In this document: positions 1 through 11,521 of the stretch, piece by piece | How positions within the stretch are numbered: position 1 is the first letter of the stretch | Layout of the letters: each line of letters begins with the position of its first letter | Assembly: GCA_021521415.1 (NCBI GenBank) | Contig: JAIQDT010005457.1 | Span: 62,001-126,000, forward strand | Source: Bidens hawaiensis | Taxonomy: Eukaryota > Streptophyta > Magnoliopsida > Asterales > Asteraceae | DNA length: 64,000 bases | Reading direction: 5' to 3' | Made by a program: the position numbers and the translations under genes | The notes under the pieces: generated by a model | Told to the model about the DNA's origin: nothing | Databases searched by the model: none | The model's input: the letters and a program-made list of their open reading frames with translations, nothing else

Positions 1-1024
1 ATTGGAGTTACGCGAGAAAGATAAGAGATTTATTACAATTGTTCAAGCTTAAAACCACCAATGCTTCTGCTACTAAACATGTGACTGTTAACATGTTTTA
101 TAGTGAAATAGTGGATATCTACAGGCATTTAAGAAAAATGAGAGATACAGACCTTGAAAGTAAACTTATGGCTGATAAGATGCATGATAAGTTTGACAAG
201 TATTGGGGGACTAGTAACAAAGGTTTTAATTACATTCTCTACTTTGCCGCTATATTAGATCCTTGGTCGAAATTGCGTGTTTTATCATTTGGATTTGAAG
301 AAGTATTTAGGGCTGAAAATAGGAAGGAGACAAATGATGAACTTAAAAAAAAGGATTGAGACAGCAGTTACATTATAACAGAGGACTAGATATAGTGTTT
401 AAGCACTATGAGTATGAGTTAAATAGTGAAAGACCAAGTTCAAGTTAAGCTTCTCAAAGGGAAAGTAAAGTTGCGGGTTCAACATATGGATCGAGTAGTT
501 TTTTTGCTCAGTTTAAATCGGCTGGCGGTTCTAGCTCGTATGAAACTAAAAAAGAACTTCCGAAGTACCTTGAGGATATAGATGAGCCTGATTATGAGGG
601 ATTTGACATTATACAATGGTGGAAAGCTTCGTCTTCAAAATATCCGATAGTAGTAAAAATGGCGAAGGGTACGTTTACCGATTTACTAATAATTAATTTT
701 TGCCTTTTAAATTAACTTATTATCCATTATAATTATTGTAGATATATTAGCTATCCCGGTTTCTAGTGTGGTTTCGGAGTCCGCTTTTAGTACGGGCGGG
801 AGAGTTGTGGAACCATACAGAAGTTCTTTGACCCCTTCGCTTGTTGAGGCATTAATATGCATGTGGGATTGGATTGGCACGTCAAGCAAGAAGATAATCA
901 ATGAAAGCCCGACTAGGAAAAGGTAAGTTTACAATACATACACTATGCGTGCATGCCTTTTTAGTTCGTTTATGTTGTATTTATGTTTATTAATATATGA
1001 ATTTTTTTTTTTAGAAATTTGTGA
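1..1024 (+). pseudogene. hAT-family transposase, C-terminal part, broken
   Basis: The first stretch (39-359) resembles the segment of plant hAT transposases (RICESLEEPER/Ac type) that precedes the dimerisation domain. From about 550 the frame encodes a conserved run leading to the hAT C-terminal dimerisation domain, with the signature SVVSESAFSTGGRV and a conserved tryptophan-rich end. Two introns appear intact: 669-741 (73 bp) and 923-1014 (92 bp), both GT-AG, and splicing restores the conserved frame across each. The last short exon ends in TGA at 1022-1024. The copy is dead: there is a frameshift in the A-run near 347-354 and an in-frame TAA near 447. The DNA-binding N-terminus lies outside the window. 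Family assignment is firm; subfamily is not determined. Confidence 0.85.
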
Positions 1025-1290
1025 GAAAGCGGAACCGGGTAACATGAATCCAAGAGTCGAATAATCGGTGGTTGTGTGAATGTGGGTTTGAGGACCATTT
1101 CTTAAATATTTGAGATTTGAAAAACATGAAGGTTGTTCGTTTTTTTTATTATTGGTTTATTTTGTGTTTGCGGGAAACTATTACTATTCGGTTTAGACTT
1201 TAGATGGTTTATTTTGTATTTGATTACAATATCCAATTATATTGGTCTAGTTATATTGATCTGACGTCTGACTCAGATTGTTTTTACCTT

Positions 1291-1293
<3 letters not shown>

Positions 1294-1322
<29 letters not shown>
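1294..1322. repeat. (TA)n microsatellite
   Basis: Uninterrupted TA dinucleotides, about 14 units. Open frames crossing it on both strands are artefacts of the repeat. Confidence 0.95.
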
Positions 1323-1325
<3 letters not shown>

Positions 1326-1593
1326 TGTATATTATATATACAAAAACATTAGCCATACTCAGACTATCACTTGCATACATTATTTTTCTTGCACCAAATT
1401 TCATTCTACAAATTGAAAACTTCTTGTCAAATGAAGTGCAAGTCATCAGTGAATCTAAATCCAAAGCACAAAAAGTTTATGGTCACCTGATGAAGATAAA
1501 AATTAAGAGACTACATCCTTAACCATGGTCTTGTTTGCTGGAGTTTTGTCCCCATTATACCCATTAATGCTGGGTAATTTCATATTAATCAAA

Positions 1594-1669
1594 CTGCTTA
1601 AAGATAACATCTTTTCTAGTGTCTTGATAATCTGCTTAAATATAACATCTTTTCTAGTGTCTTGACAGT
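1594..1669. repeat. 38-bp tandem duplication
   Basis: Two adjacent copies beginning CTGCTTAAA start at 1594 and 1632. They share the core ATAACATCTTTTCTAGTGTC and differ at a few bases. Confidence 0.9.
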
Positions 1670-1921
1670 CTGAGTATGTTCTTTTTGGCCCATTAGCTAA
1701 AAGGTGATAATTAGAAGTTTGATATCTTTTAGCTCACATTTTATCATCTTTTAGCTAGCCTATGGCTGCATCAGCAGTACCGAAACTGCCATACGCATCT
1801 ACAACTTTGTAAGAAAATTTATATGGTGTATATATGAAAATAATTCCATACTGCAAAACCGAACCAAGACTTGCCTAACAACAATAATAATAAGACAAAA
1901 TTACACTTTGCATCTCTTGGG

Positions 1922-2150
1922 CAGTGGCGGAGGTACACTTAAGTGACCGGGTTCGCCCAAACCCGGTGTTTTTTCGGTTTTATTTTTCAGTGTACCAACC
2001 CGTTATCATTTTCATAGAATATTATCATAAAAATATTTACCGGTGTTTTAACTTAGTCTTAAGGTTTGATCAAATTTTTTAAACAAATTACATATAAGAA
2101 TATAAGAACAATTAAATAAACCATTCATTAAGAAAAAAAAATGTGTTGTC
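1922..2150. mobile_element. Possible non-autonomous DNA transposon remnant
   Basis: Begins CAGTGGCGGAGG, which resembles the CAGTG-type ends of hAT-like elements seen repeatedly in plant genomes. The following GGGTTCGCCCAAACCCGGTG contains an inverted repeat (GGGTT...AACCC). I could not find the matching opposite end or a target duplication. Confidence 0.25.
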
Positions 2151-2329
2151 ACTCGTCGCCCATGTTCACTGGTTATCTGTTTAAGCGAATGAATTCGCTA
2201 ACATAAATGATGGACAATATCTGAACATAGATAAACTGAAATACATGAGTGAAAACAAACTTGAGGTAAATGTCAACAATAATGTGTTGGGCCTAAAATG
2301 CGATTAAAACTATACTCTAAAAAACTTAT

Positions 2330-2520
2330 ATCAATATATTAACAAACTTAAACCAATAAACATAAACTAACGAACATAAATGGACGTAAACGAACAAACA
2401 TAAATGAATGTAAACAGACAAATGAGACGTGTTCATATTCGTTCGTTTAACTAAATGAACATAATTTCTTGTTCATCTTTGTTCGTTTATTAAATAAGCG
2501 AACATAAATGAACGCTTCAC
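2330..2520. repeat. Degenerate short repeats (AACATAAATGAACG type)
   Basis: Many copies in both orientations of a 10-14 bp motif around AACATAAATGAACG / GTTCGTTTA. The two orientations can pair with each other. Probably the interior of a decayed non-autonomous transposon; no ends identified. Confidence 0.5.
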
Positions 2521-2959
2521 TAACTTTGGTACCTTTGCTTTAACTTTTAATTGAGAAATTTCTTTATCGGGAATGATTTGCTTAACACCATTTAACTACC
2601 AAAAAAGAACAAATAATCATCAAAACTATGTTGACCAAATGGGCTGGCTTCTAAAAAGAATAATAAAAGAACACAAATGAACTTACAGATAGTTTTAAAA
2701 CAAATGAACTTACAAATATTTGTAAAAAAAAAATTAAAATATAATATATAATATATTTTATTATTGTTAATGATAATTTTGGAAAACCAAAAAAAAAAAA
2801 CGAAAATTCACCTTTTAAAATATTTTTGAAACAAGTAACTAAATAATTGTAAAGTTTAAACTAACTAACCCTAGCATATATCGGCTGCCCATCATACATA
2901 TACGTATAATTTATTTTTCTTTTTCAATTATCAATAGCTCAATCAATTTCATATTTGCA

Positions 2960-3267
2960 GAGTTCCAGACTTTACAAAGGTATGTTCATAATTTTTTTTA
3001 TTGGTTGCTTTCATATGATCAAAATCAAACCAAGTATCAAATAAGTTTTGTTCTTTTTAATTCAATATAGATGCCTCCAACTAGAAAAAAATTATCTGCA
3101 ATTTGGTTGGATTTTGAGAGGTTTACTGATGAGAAGGTAGGAAAAAAGCAATTTGCAAGCACTGCTCAAGTGTTTTTAATGCTAACATAGCTATAAACAG
3201 AATAGCATCATTGAAAAGGCGTTTAACTAAATGTCCACAACTCCCTGGTAATCAAGAGGTCGAATAA
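2960..3267 (+). pseudogene. BED-type zinc finger fragment of a hAT transposase
   Basis: A leader exon ends at 2979, followed by a GT-AG intron (2980-3070) directly before an ATG at 3071. An intron just before the start codon is common in plant hAT genes. The first frame (from 3071) gives a BED-finger start (SAIWLDFERF). A one-base slip in the A-run at 3142-3147 moves the rest into another frame, where CKHC and LTKC are visible. The usual histidine in the LKRHL motif is arginine (CGT instead of CAT or CAC), so one zinc ligand is lost. The remainder of the gene is absent. It lies 3' of the C-terminal hAT fragment at 1-1024, so it is a different element. Confidence 0.7.
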
Positions 3268-3321
3268 AAGATAGTGGCTGCGTATAACTATTGAAAAGAT
3301 GAATGATTGAGTTTCTTTTTT

Positions 3322-3417
3322 CTTTTTTATCTTTGTGTTTGATTTGAAGTTTTTTATCCATCATATTTGTTTTTTTATCTTTGTGTTTGATTTGAAGTTT
3401 ATTACGGATCATATATG
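3322..3417. repeat. 48-bp tandem duplication
   Basis: The segment TATCTTTGTGTTTGATTTGA occurs at 3328 and 3376 with similar T-rich flanks, giving a two-copy tandem repeat. Confidence 0.85.
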
Positions 3418-3949
3418 TTCTTTAAAAAGTTAATTGATAAAGTCCAAGTTTGATGACATTATTTATGTTTTCATGTTGTGTTTAACAATTAGTCGATGTG
3501 TATAATAATTAGTCAACGCGAGGTAGATTAACCGAGGTTGATTAACCAGCGGCTGCAAATGTCTTATAATAACTTTGTTGAATGTGGATGTCTTATATTA
3601 TTGAATTAGTTCATTAGTTCAAGAAACAACTTTAATTAAACGAATGTTCATTGAGACATTTCATCAAACAGTTGGAGTGTGTAGTGAATCAAACAATAAG
3701 TTAAGCCTATATTGATCAATTAAACACCAAAATTGAGAAATCATACTGTTCTAATAAGTTATAGAAGATGAATCTTGAAGAACATTCAACATCTACTTCA
3801 AATTTAAAAAAATTGTAATCTTGCATGAGGGATTGAAGGTAACTGTACCTGATGAAGAGTATGTTAATGGACTGATACATGCAACTGAACCAAACATTGC
3901 CTTGATCATACATAACTGGTTCAAAACATTGAAGGTTATTTGTCGAGTT

Positions 3950-4110
3950 CGGTCGTATATGTGAAGAACCGATAAACCGATTGGATGAAGACCGATACCC
4001 GATAATTCACATCGGTTCATGTGTCGGTCTTTTATTCTCAGTTGGATCGGTCCTTGGGTCGGGTCGGTCTTCAGTCGGTTCGGGTCGGGTTATACACTTT
4101 GCACACCCCT
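3950..4110. mobile_element. Possible hAT-like non-autonomous element, one end
   Basis: Rich in GGTCGGTC/ACCGAT repeats and ending in TTTGCACACCCCTAC. Its complement, GTAGGGGTGTGCAAA, matches the AGGGGTGT-type ends of common plant hAT-derived elements. The opposite end was not found. Sequence from 3268 to 3949 is AT-rich and shows no gene. Confidence 0.3.
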
Positions 4111-4430
4111 ACGTTAAAGTATGCCATGTAGCCGGTGATATAAATTTTAAACTGTTTAGTTTTAGTGTTTTATACTTCATGGGTGTTTGGTTTTATCACA
4201 TTAATTCTTGTATTGATGGGATGCCTCGGGTCCGGAGACCATGGGTCTGTATGCAGTCTATTCATCTAGGTATTTACAATTCCTAAGTGGGGTTGTGTAT
4301 ATTTAAATAAAACTAAAAAAGAGCAAACCCGCAGTTTTCTGTCACATAAGTCATTAAACCATAATCACTACGTACAAAGTACAAATACACTACTGATTTG
4401 ATCATCCAGGCTGTTAGCCATGTGGGGTCC

Positions 4431-6380
4431 TGTAACATCTATGGATTTTTCTTGTTAATAAACGCTAGTTTTTACCTCATTTAATAAAGTTCTTTTATTC
4501 ATTCCATCGTCTACATTTATTACTGTTGAATGATATGTTATTTATTGAATAATGTTATCTTTGTATGCATAAGTGTATGATCATATGCTCATTTCATCAT
4601 AATCATGTTTAATTGTTAATATGACACGTTGAACCGGAATGCCTAGATTAATATTATATAACATGTATCAAAATATTTTAGTATTATTATTAATATTATT
4701 TTTATTCTTTGTATTTAAATAAACCATGTGATTACAAATAGAACATTCTAGAATCTTTTATCTTAAATTTATTTCACAAGTAAGTTTATCATGTTCTTTT
4801 AAATTAAAAAAAAAGATGAAATAAAAAAATTAAAAAAAAATCAAAATGTATTCAAACCTCCTTACCTCCACTATAAATAGAGCCTCTCATTCTCATTATT
4901 TTTCACACCAAATCCTTCTTTCTCTTTTTTCTCTAAGCATAAACAAGTAAGTCTTATAATTAGTTTGCTTTTCATTGTTGTTTTTATACATTTTTGCTTT
5001 CTATTATGAATTTCATCTTGTTTATTCTTATGTTCTTGAGTTTTCCTTTGAATCTTCATAGTTGTTCATATACTCTCACCATGATCATCATAAATTCTTA
5101 ATAAACCCTTACTTTTTTTGCTTTAAAGATTATGATGATCATGTTATTCCAAGAAATCACCATTATTTTCTCAAGATCTTGGATCAAAAGTATAATTTTT
5201 TCATAAACAACTATGAATATTCTTATGATCTTCAAAAAAACTCAAAGTTATCATAAATATCATAAATTATAATATTTACACTTTAAACCATATACTTTCA
5301 TAAACGTCAATAAACATCCTAAACTATAATATTTACACTTTAAACCCTATACTTTCCTAAATGATAATAAATACACAAAACTATATGATATTACACTTTT
5401 AACCTCGTACTTTCTAATTAATCGAAATCATTCTAAAACATTTTGAGTTAGTATACAAATAGAGTATAAACCGGATATGTATGTATCTGACAAGCAAATG
5501 GTTCTGCCTAAGGCAAGAGTGGCGTAAATAATCCCATTGGACCCGTGACTCTTACCTGGGAATCAACTTGCTGGAGGTCATGCTCTTGGTTTAGAACATT
5601 CTAGTATGAGCCACTCTAACTAATTTAAAAATCAAAACTTATTCTAGGGCATCCCACGACTGGTTCAACTACCTCTTGCTCGTGTTTGTGTTCATTTATC
5701 AAGAAAGGTGAGTTCATAGCCCCTTTTTCATGTTTTTTTTAACGTTTTATACTTTGGGGTGGAAACATGCAATTTATTTATTCTATGTTTTATAAATGCT
5801 ATTTGATTCAAGCTTTGTTCATAAAATTCATTATGTGTGATCATTACATGCATATACTTAATCGCATGTACAACCATTAACTTATTAAGCCCATGGTAGT
5901 AAGATGATAGATCTATTGTCCCAACTTGCCTCGGGTAGAGGCCTGTGTGTTCAGAATCCGACGATTGTTAAACATTAATCATAATAGTCTAATCGTGGAT
6001 TAGACGTCTCGCTAATCGTGTCAGAGGTTTGGTTGTAATAACTAAAGTATATAAAGTAACTTAACACATATGAAATGTTTTCAACATAATACATATTTTA
6101 TTTAAAAACCTATGTTCTCACCAACTATTTTTAGTTGACACTCTCGCATGTATTTAAGGTAATGGAAATTAAGTAAGATTCTTGAAGTTTCATATCGGGG
6201 ATAAGTCAGACTTAGAAGTTTAATGAATAAATTGCTATGTCATGTTTTCTATTTTGGATTATGTTTGGTTTTAACAACTTGTTGGTTTATTTTAAGAAGA
6301 GTTTTTACATTTAATACCATGTGCATGATTTCAATCTACGCACGCCCCAGCGTTTCCGCCTTCGGCTGTGGGGTGTGACA
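4431..6380 (+). repeat. 5' LTR of the gypsy element
   Basis: 1,950 bp with TG...CA ends. It contains a clear TATA box at 4871-4880. Compared with the 3' LTR it lacks about 125 bp (present at 11,939-12,062) and about 42 bp (present near 13,236-13,277). Confidence 0.95.
4871..4880 (+). promoter_or_regulatory. TATA box of the gypsy 5' LTR
   Basis: CTATAAATAG, a close match to the plant TATA consensus, about 440 bp into the LTR. The same sequence is in the 3' LTR. Confidence 0.75.
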
Positions 6381-6383
6381 GAT

Positions 6384-6396
6384 TGGTACCAGAGCC
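6384..6396 (+). other. Primer-binding site (initiator Met-tRNA type)
   Basis: TGGTACCAGAGCC lies three bases after the 5' LTR. It differs by one base from the usual TGGTATCAGAGCC, which pairs with the 3' end of plant initiator Met-tRNA. Confidence 0.85.
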
Positions 6397-6489
6397 TTGG
6401 TTTTAGAGAGTTAGTAACCGACCTACGTCTAAGAATGTCCCTTAGGTTGAAACTATGTTTTATTAGATGTACTAACTTCCTTTTGTAGC

Positions 6490-6795
6490 ATGTCTTTTGA
6501 TTCTGCCAACCCTTCCGAAAACTCCCACATCCCCTTACCACTGTTGGATTAAGACTACATTGCGCTAGAGGACTTGGACGTGCCTTTGAACCCTCCATCA
6601 CCAAGTATATCCATCTACAGCCCTATTAGTTGGGCCCGTTTAATGATAACTCCTTCCCCCACCCATGGAGAACTAATATGCCCAATCGGTGAATTCTTAG
6701 CCGCGTCAGTCAATAGCTTGGTAGGAAGTAATCAACTACTTGGCGATGAGCTCGAGGATGATGCCACTAGCAAACAGGAGGGCCTTTGCAAATAG
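6490..6795 (+). pseudogene. Leader ORF upstream of gypsy gag
   Basis: An ATG at 6490 opens a frame of 101 codons ending in TAG at 6793-6795, broken only by one TAA near 6550. It starts MSFDSANPSEN, is rich in Pro and Ser, and becomes acidic near the end (LGDELEDD). It sits between the PBS and gag, about 180 bp before the gag ATG and in a frame other than the gag body, so it is not simply a gag extension. No known domain is recognised. It could be a short regulatory uORF, a small element-specific protein, or a first exon spliced to gag. That the frame stays open apart from one point mutation suggests it was once translated (inference). Confidence 0.5.
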
Positions 6796-6977
6796 ATTCA
6801 AGATTATTGGAATTTTTGGGCTTACAATCTTGATCTATCTTTTCACTTTCTAGTTTATCTTGTATTCAAATTTTGATGCCATGACATTTCTAGTTTGAAC
6901 TATCTTTCTTTTATAAACAATTGCTTTATTATTTCTTACCCTTTTACTTATACTTCTTTGTATGATGATTTCTTAGA

Positions 6978-7089
6978 ATGCCTCCTTGTCGCGATGCCTC
7001 TAATGACAACAACGATAACAATGCCCCGTTGGCAACAGTGCTCGCTCAAATGGCCACTCTTCTTCCCGCTATCGTCAATCACTCAACGG

Positions 7090-7132
<43 letters not shown>

Positions 7133-7960
7133 AATGGCAACAACTATGATCAATCCTACCGAACCTTTGTTGCTTCAAAACCCAACGAGTTCACCGGCTT
7201 GGAAGGTGCCACCAGCTTGTTACAATGGTTCGAGAGCATGAAAGCCGCTTTAAGCATGTGCAATTGCCCGGAGAATCTTAGGGTCAAGTATGCTGCTAGC
7301 ACCCTTAAGCTAGGGGCATTGACTTGGTGGAACTCCGAAATCAGGACTCGAGGTCGTGATCCGGCATTGGCTCTACCTTGGGCCAAATTCAAGGATCTGT
7401 TAACTAGGAAATACTGTCACCAGAGCGAACTCAGAAATATGGAAGCTGAACTTTGGGGTCATACCATGAAAGGAGTCGATCACCTTGGCTATACCAACCG
7501 TTTTCAAGAACTATCCCAGCTAGTACCTCACCTAGTCACTCCTAAGGAAAAGGCCATTGATCGTTACATAAATGGCTTACCTTCTTCAATGAGGAGCATG
7601 ATCTTGATTGTTTATCCCGGAACCCTCCAAGACACCATAAACTTAACCAATACCTTAACCGATGAACTAGTTAAAACCAGAATTTTGGTGAAGGATTCGG
7701 GGAAACAAAAAGAGAGAGAGAGAGAGTTTAAGAAGACTAGCTATCAACCTAACAAGAAACCAAAAACCACCAACTATGCCGCAATCACCCCTACTATGCC
7801 CGTCCAAGCTGTGGCTCTTGCTAACCAAGCCCCAGCTAGGGCAGAGTACTCTGGACCTCACCCCCTATGCTCCACTTGCAACTATCATCACCCACCAAGT
7901 TCCCAATGCCGAAAGTATACTAACTGTGGTCGATTTGGGCATCTAGCTACTCGATGCTGA
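6978..7960 (+). pseudogene. gag: Gypsy gag (capsid and nucleocapsid)
   Basis: Gag forms the virus-like particle in which reverse transcription takes place. The frame from ATG 6978 (MPPCRD) runs into a CAA repeat; the capsid continues in another frame from about 7091, so an indel lies at or before the repeat. The capsid part (7199 onwards) has the retrotransposon gag features FTGLEGATSLLQWFE and LTWWN. The end is a basic linker and a zinc-knuckle region (CSTC...C...NCGRFGHLATRC) cut by TGA at 7958-7960, where CGA is expected. The same frame stays open into the protease region beyond that stop. Confidence 0.9.
7091..7132. repeat. (CAA)n microsatellite inside gag
   Basis: About 14 CAA units. 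Read in the gag body frame they give an asparagine run. Slippage here is the likely cause of the frame change between the gag start and the capsid. Confidence 0.9.
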
Positions 7961-8647
7961 ACTGACCCTACTGTTGTTAATCAAGCCATGGTGGCCAACC
8001 CCGCACCAACAAATAATAACAATGCTCATGCTTTCTTTCAATGCGGTGGTTTGGACCATTTCAAGAACAATTGTCCCAAATTGGCTCCAAACAACAACCA
8101 AGCCACTCGTGGTAGAGCTTTCACTATTGGTGCTTCGGATGCACGTCAAGATCCCAATGTCATAACCGATATGTTTCTCTTAAATAACCACTTTGCATCC
8201 ATACTATTTGATACAGGCGTGGAAAGAATCTTTATATCACTTGATTTTGAACCCCTTGTTAAATGGAAACTGACTAAACTAGACTTCCCTTACACCATCG
8301 AGTTAGCCAATGGTAAAACTGTCCAAGCCAATACTATTATACGTGATTCTACCTTGACTTTTGATGATCATTCTCTTAATATTGATCTAATTCCCTTTAA
8401 GCTTGGTAGCTTTGACCTAGTTGTGGGAATGGATTGGTTATCCCATAATCAAGCCGAAGTTTTATGTGCCGAGAAGCTTATTCGTATCCCGTTACCATCC
8501 GGTGAAATTCTAATCATTCAAGGAGAAAAACCTGATCGTACCCTAAAAATCATCTCTTGTATGAATGCCCGTAAACTTTTGAGGAAACAATGCTATGCCT
8601 TTTTAGCCGATGTAGTTGACAAGAAATACGAAGGGAAAAAGATTTAA
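7961..8647 (+). pseudogene. pro: Gypsy second zinc knuckle and aspartic protease
   Basis: In frame with the gag body. A second knuckle (CGGLDHFKNNC) near 8042-8074 precedes a retropepsin-like domain whose catalytic DTG is at 8210-8218 (ILFDTGVERIFIS; the usual Ala after DTG is Val). The flap and second half follow (GMDWLS, about 8429). The protease cuts the Gag-Pol polyprotein. The frame ends at TAA 8645-8647, where a GAA codon is usual in this family. The segment is close to intact, so the element has not been dead for very long (inference). Confidence 0.9.
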
Positions 8648-9579
8648 GACATTCCCGTTGTCAAAGACTATCCTGAAGGTTTCCCGACGACCTGCCAAGA
8701 CTTCCTCCGTCTCGACAAGTTGAATTCCGAATCGACCTTATACCCGGTGCAACTCCCGTAGCCAAATCTCCCTACCGCTTAGCCCCGTCCGAAATGCAAG
8801 AACTCTCTAGCCAACTTCAAGAACTTCTCGACAAAGGATTCATTCGACCAAGTTTCTCACCTTGGGGAGCTCCTGTCCTTTTCGTCAAGAAGGAAGGATC
8901 TTTTCGAATATTTATTGACTACCGAGAGTTAAATAAACTTACCATCAAGAATCGGTACCCACTACCGCGGATTGATGATCTCTTCGATCAGCTTCAAGGA
9001 GCCACTTGTTTTTTAAAAATTGATCTTCACTCGGGTTATCACCAACTACGAATTCTCGATGAAGACATACCCAAAACCGCCTTTCGTACCCGCTATGGAC
9101 GCTATGAGTTCATGGTCATTCCCTTTGGCTTGACTAATGTACCCGCAGTGTTTATGGACCTCATGGACCGTATCGGCAAACCGTACCTTGACAAATCCAT
9201 AATTGTTTTTATTGATGACATTTTAATCTATTCAAGAATCAAGACCGAGCATGAGCAACATCTTCGTCTCACTTTGGAACTGTTGAAGAAAGAACAAATT
9301 TATGCTAAATTTTCGAAATGTGAATTATGGCTTCGCGAAGTTCAGTTTTTGGGTCATGTTATTAACGATAAAGGCATACACGTGGATCCCGCAAAAATTA
9401 AAGCCATCAAGAATTGGGAAGCTCCGAAAAACCCATCAAAAATCTGTTCCTTCCTTGGTTTAGCTGGTTATTATCGTCGATTCATCTCGAATTTCTCAAA
9501 AATAGCATTACCTCTCACCACCTTAACTCAAAAAGGCAAGCCGTTAATTTGGGAACAAAAGCAAGAAGACGCATTCTAA
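8648..9579 (+). pseudogene. pol: Gypsy reverse transcriptase
   Basis: Copies element RNA into DNA inside the particle. A one-base loss near 8683 shifts the frame; from about 8690 the RT frame is open to TAA at 9577-9579, where CAA is expected. Blocks in order: [70 protein letters not shown], the catalytic FIDD box at 9208-9219, then [14 protein letters not shown] and [12 protein letters not shown] of the thumb and connection. The catalytic Asp residues are present. Confidence 0.95.
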
Positions 9580-10116
9580 ACCCTAAAACAAAAACTTTGT
9601 AACACACCCATCTTAACCCTTCCCGATGGAAACGACAATTTCATTGTCTATTGTGATGCTTCAAATCAAGGTCTCGGTTGTGTACTCATGCAACGAGGCA
9701 AAGTCATAGCCTATGCCTCTCGTTAACTCAAGATCCATGAAAATAACTACACCACTCACGATCTTGAGTTAGATGCGGTGATTTTCGCTCTTAAAATTTG
9801 GAGATACTACATTTATAGAACTAAATGTGTCATCTACACTGATCATAAAAGCTTGCAACACATCCTCAACCAAAAAGAACTCAACATGAGGCAACAGCGT
9901 TGGGTCGACTTACTCAATGACTATGATAGCGAAATTCGCTTCCACCCCGGGAAAGCAAATGTCATGGCCGACCCCCTAAGCCGAAAGGATAGAGTTAAAC
10001 CCTCTCGTATTCGGGCCATGGAAATGATTATTCACACTAGCCTTAACACCCGAATTCTTCAAGCTCAAGCCCAAGTGGTAGCCCAAAACAATCTCAAGGC
10101 CGAATTGGATTGTTGA
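9580..10116 (+). pseudogene. pol: Gypsy RNase H domain
   Basis: Continues the RT frame. Degrades the RNA strand of the RNA/DNA hybrid. Seen: YCDASNQGLGCVL (first catalytic Asp region), TIH-like HDLELDAVIFALK (catalytic Glu), YTDHKSLQHI and the final NVMADPLSRK. Two stops break it: TAA at 9724-9726 (CAA expected) and TGA at 10114-10116 (TGG expected). Confidence 0.9.
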
Positions 10117-11510
10117 ACCGAAAAACAATTTGAAACTAAGTCCGATGGAGTTCTTTACTTCATGGGACACATATGTATTCCAAATTCTGAAGACCTTCGA
10201 AATCTTATCTTTGATGAAGCACACAAAAATCGATACTCGATCCATCCGGGAGCCGATAAAGCGTACCACGATCTTTGGGAATTCTATTGGTGGCCTGGTA
10301 TGAAGAAGGATATAGAATTGTATGTTGGGAAGTGTCTCAATTGCTCAAAAGTCAAAGCCGAACATCGGAAACCCTCGAGTTTGCTTCAACAACCTGAGAT
10401 TCCTCTATGGAAGTGGGATCAAATTTCCATGGATTTCATCTCTAAACTACCAAAAACCACTCGTAAGCATGATTCTATTTGGGTTATAATCGACCGTCTC
10501 TCCAAATTAGCTCATTTCATCCCTGTTAGTGATGCTTACAATATGGAGAGGTTGTCTCAAATTTACATCAACGAAATCTTGACACGTCATGGTGTTCCCT
10601 TATCCAAAATCTCTGACTGTGACAGCCGCTTTACCTCCAACTTTTGGCAATCCCTTCAAAAAGCTTTGGGGACTCGTGTGGATCTTAGAACAGCCTATCA
10701 TCCCCAAACAGATGATCAAACCGAAAGAACCATCCAAACCTTGGAAGACATGCTTCATTCTTGCATAATCAAGTTTGGAGGGAATTGGGATGATCACCTA
10801 CCTCTCATTGAATTTTCCTATAATAACAGCTACCATACTAGCATCAAATGTGCTCCTTTTAAGGTTTTGTATGGTAGAAAATGTCGAACACCCGTGTGTT
10901 GGACCAAGATTGGTGACTCACAAGTTATTGGTCCTGAAATCGTCCTAGCAACCTCCGACAGGATTGCTTTAATTCGAGAAAGACTTAAGGCCGCTCATGA
11001 TCGACAAAAGAGTTATGCTGACAATCGAAGGAAACCACTTGAGTTTCAAATTGGCAACCAAGTGTTACTCAAAGTTTCCCCTGGAAAGGCATTGTCCGAT
11101 TTGGGAAAAAGGGAAAGCTTGCTATTAGGTATGTTGGACCTTTTGAGATTCTTGATAGGATTGGTCCAGTGGCATACAAACTCAAACTACCTCAGGAATT
11201 GCCCGGTATTCATGACACTTTCCATGTTTCTAACCTTAAGAAATGCTTATCCGATGACACTCAGCCTATTCCCCTTGAAGAAATCTGCATTGATCATAAA
11301 CTTCACTTTGTTGAGAAACCTATCGAAATCGTGGATCGTGATGTCAAGAAACTCATGCGAAGTTGAATCCGTCCAGTGAAAGTGAAGTGGAACTATAAGC
11401 AAGGACCCGAGTTTACTTGGGAACTTGCAGATCAAATGAAACAAAAATCCCTCATCTTTTTCAATCCAAACCAGTCTCCACTATTTAATTTCGGGATGAA
11501 ATTCCCTTAA
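10117..11510 (+). pseudogene. pol: Gypsy integrase with chromodomain-like tail
   Basis: Inserts the cDNA into the genome. Counting from Met at 10,162, the zinc-binding N-domain has His 21, His 28, Cys 58 and Cys 61. The catalytic triad is Asp 91 (MDFIS), Asp 152 (SDCDSRF) and Glu 188 (TERTIQT), with 35 residues between the last two. A one-base indel in the A/G run near 11,105-11,113 moves the C-terminal domain to another frame, where PVAYKLKLP and [12 protein letters not shown] are seen. After a TGA at 11,364-11,366 (CGA expected), a short tail [16 protein letters not shown] resembles the end of a chromodomain. The frame ends at TAA 11,508-11,510. Confidence 0.93.
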
Positions 11511-11521
11511 GTGGGGGAGAC
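11509..11521 (+). other. Polypurine tract of the gypsy element
   Basis: AAGTGGGGGAGAC directly before the 3' LTR: the primer site for plus-strand DNA synthesis. Confidence 0.85.

Larger units (their letters stand above)
1025..2959. other. AT-rich stretch without a recognisable gene
   Basis: I see no coding region here. It holds a TA microsatellite, a 38-bp tandem duplication, a possible DNA-transposon end at about 1922 and a zone rich in GAACG/AACATAAA motifs, each listed separately. Confidence 0.6.

Noticed and set aside
1204..1464. Open frames on both strands over the TA repeat
   Set aside because: They are created by the TA microsatellite and have no domain or codon pattern.
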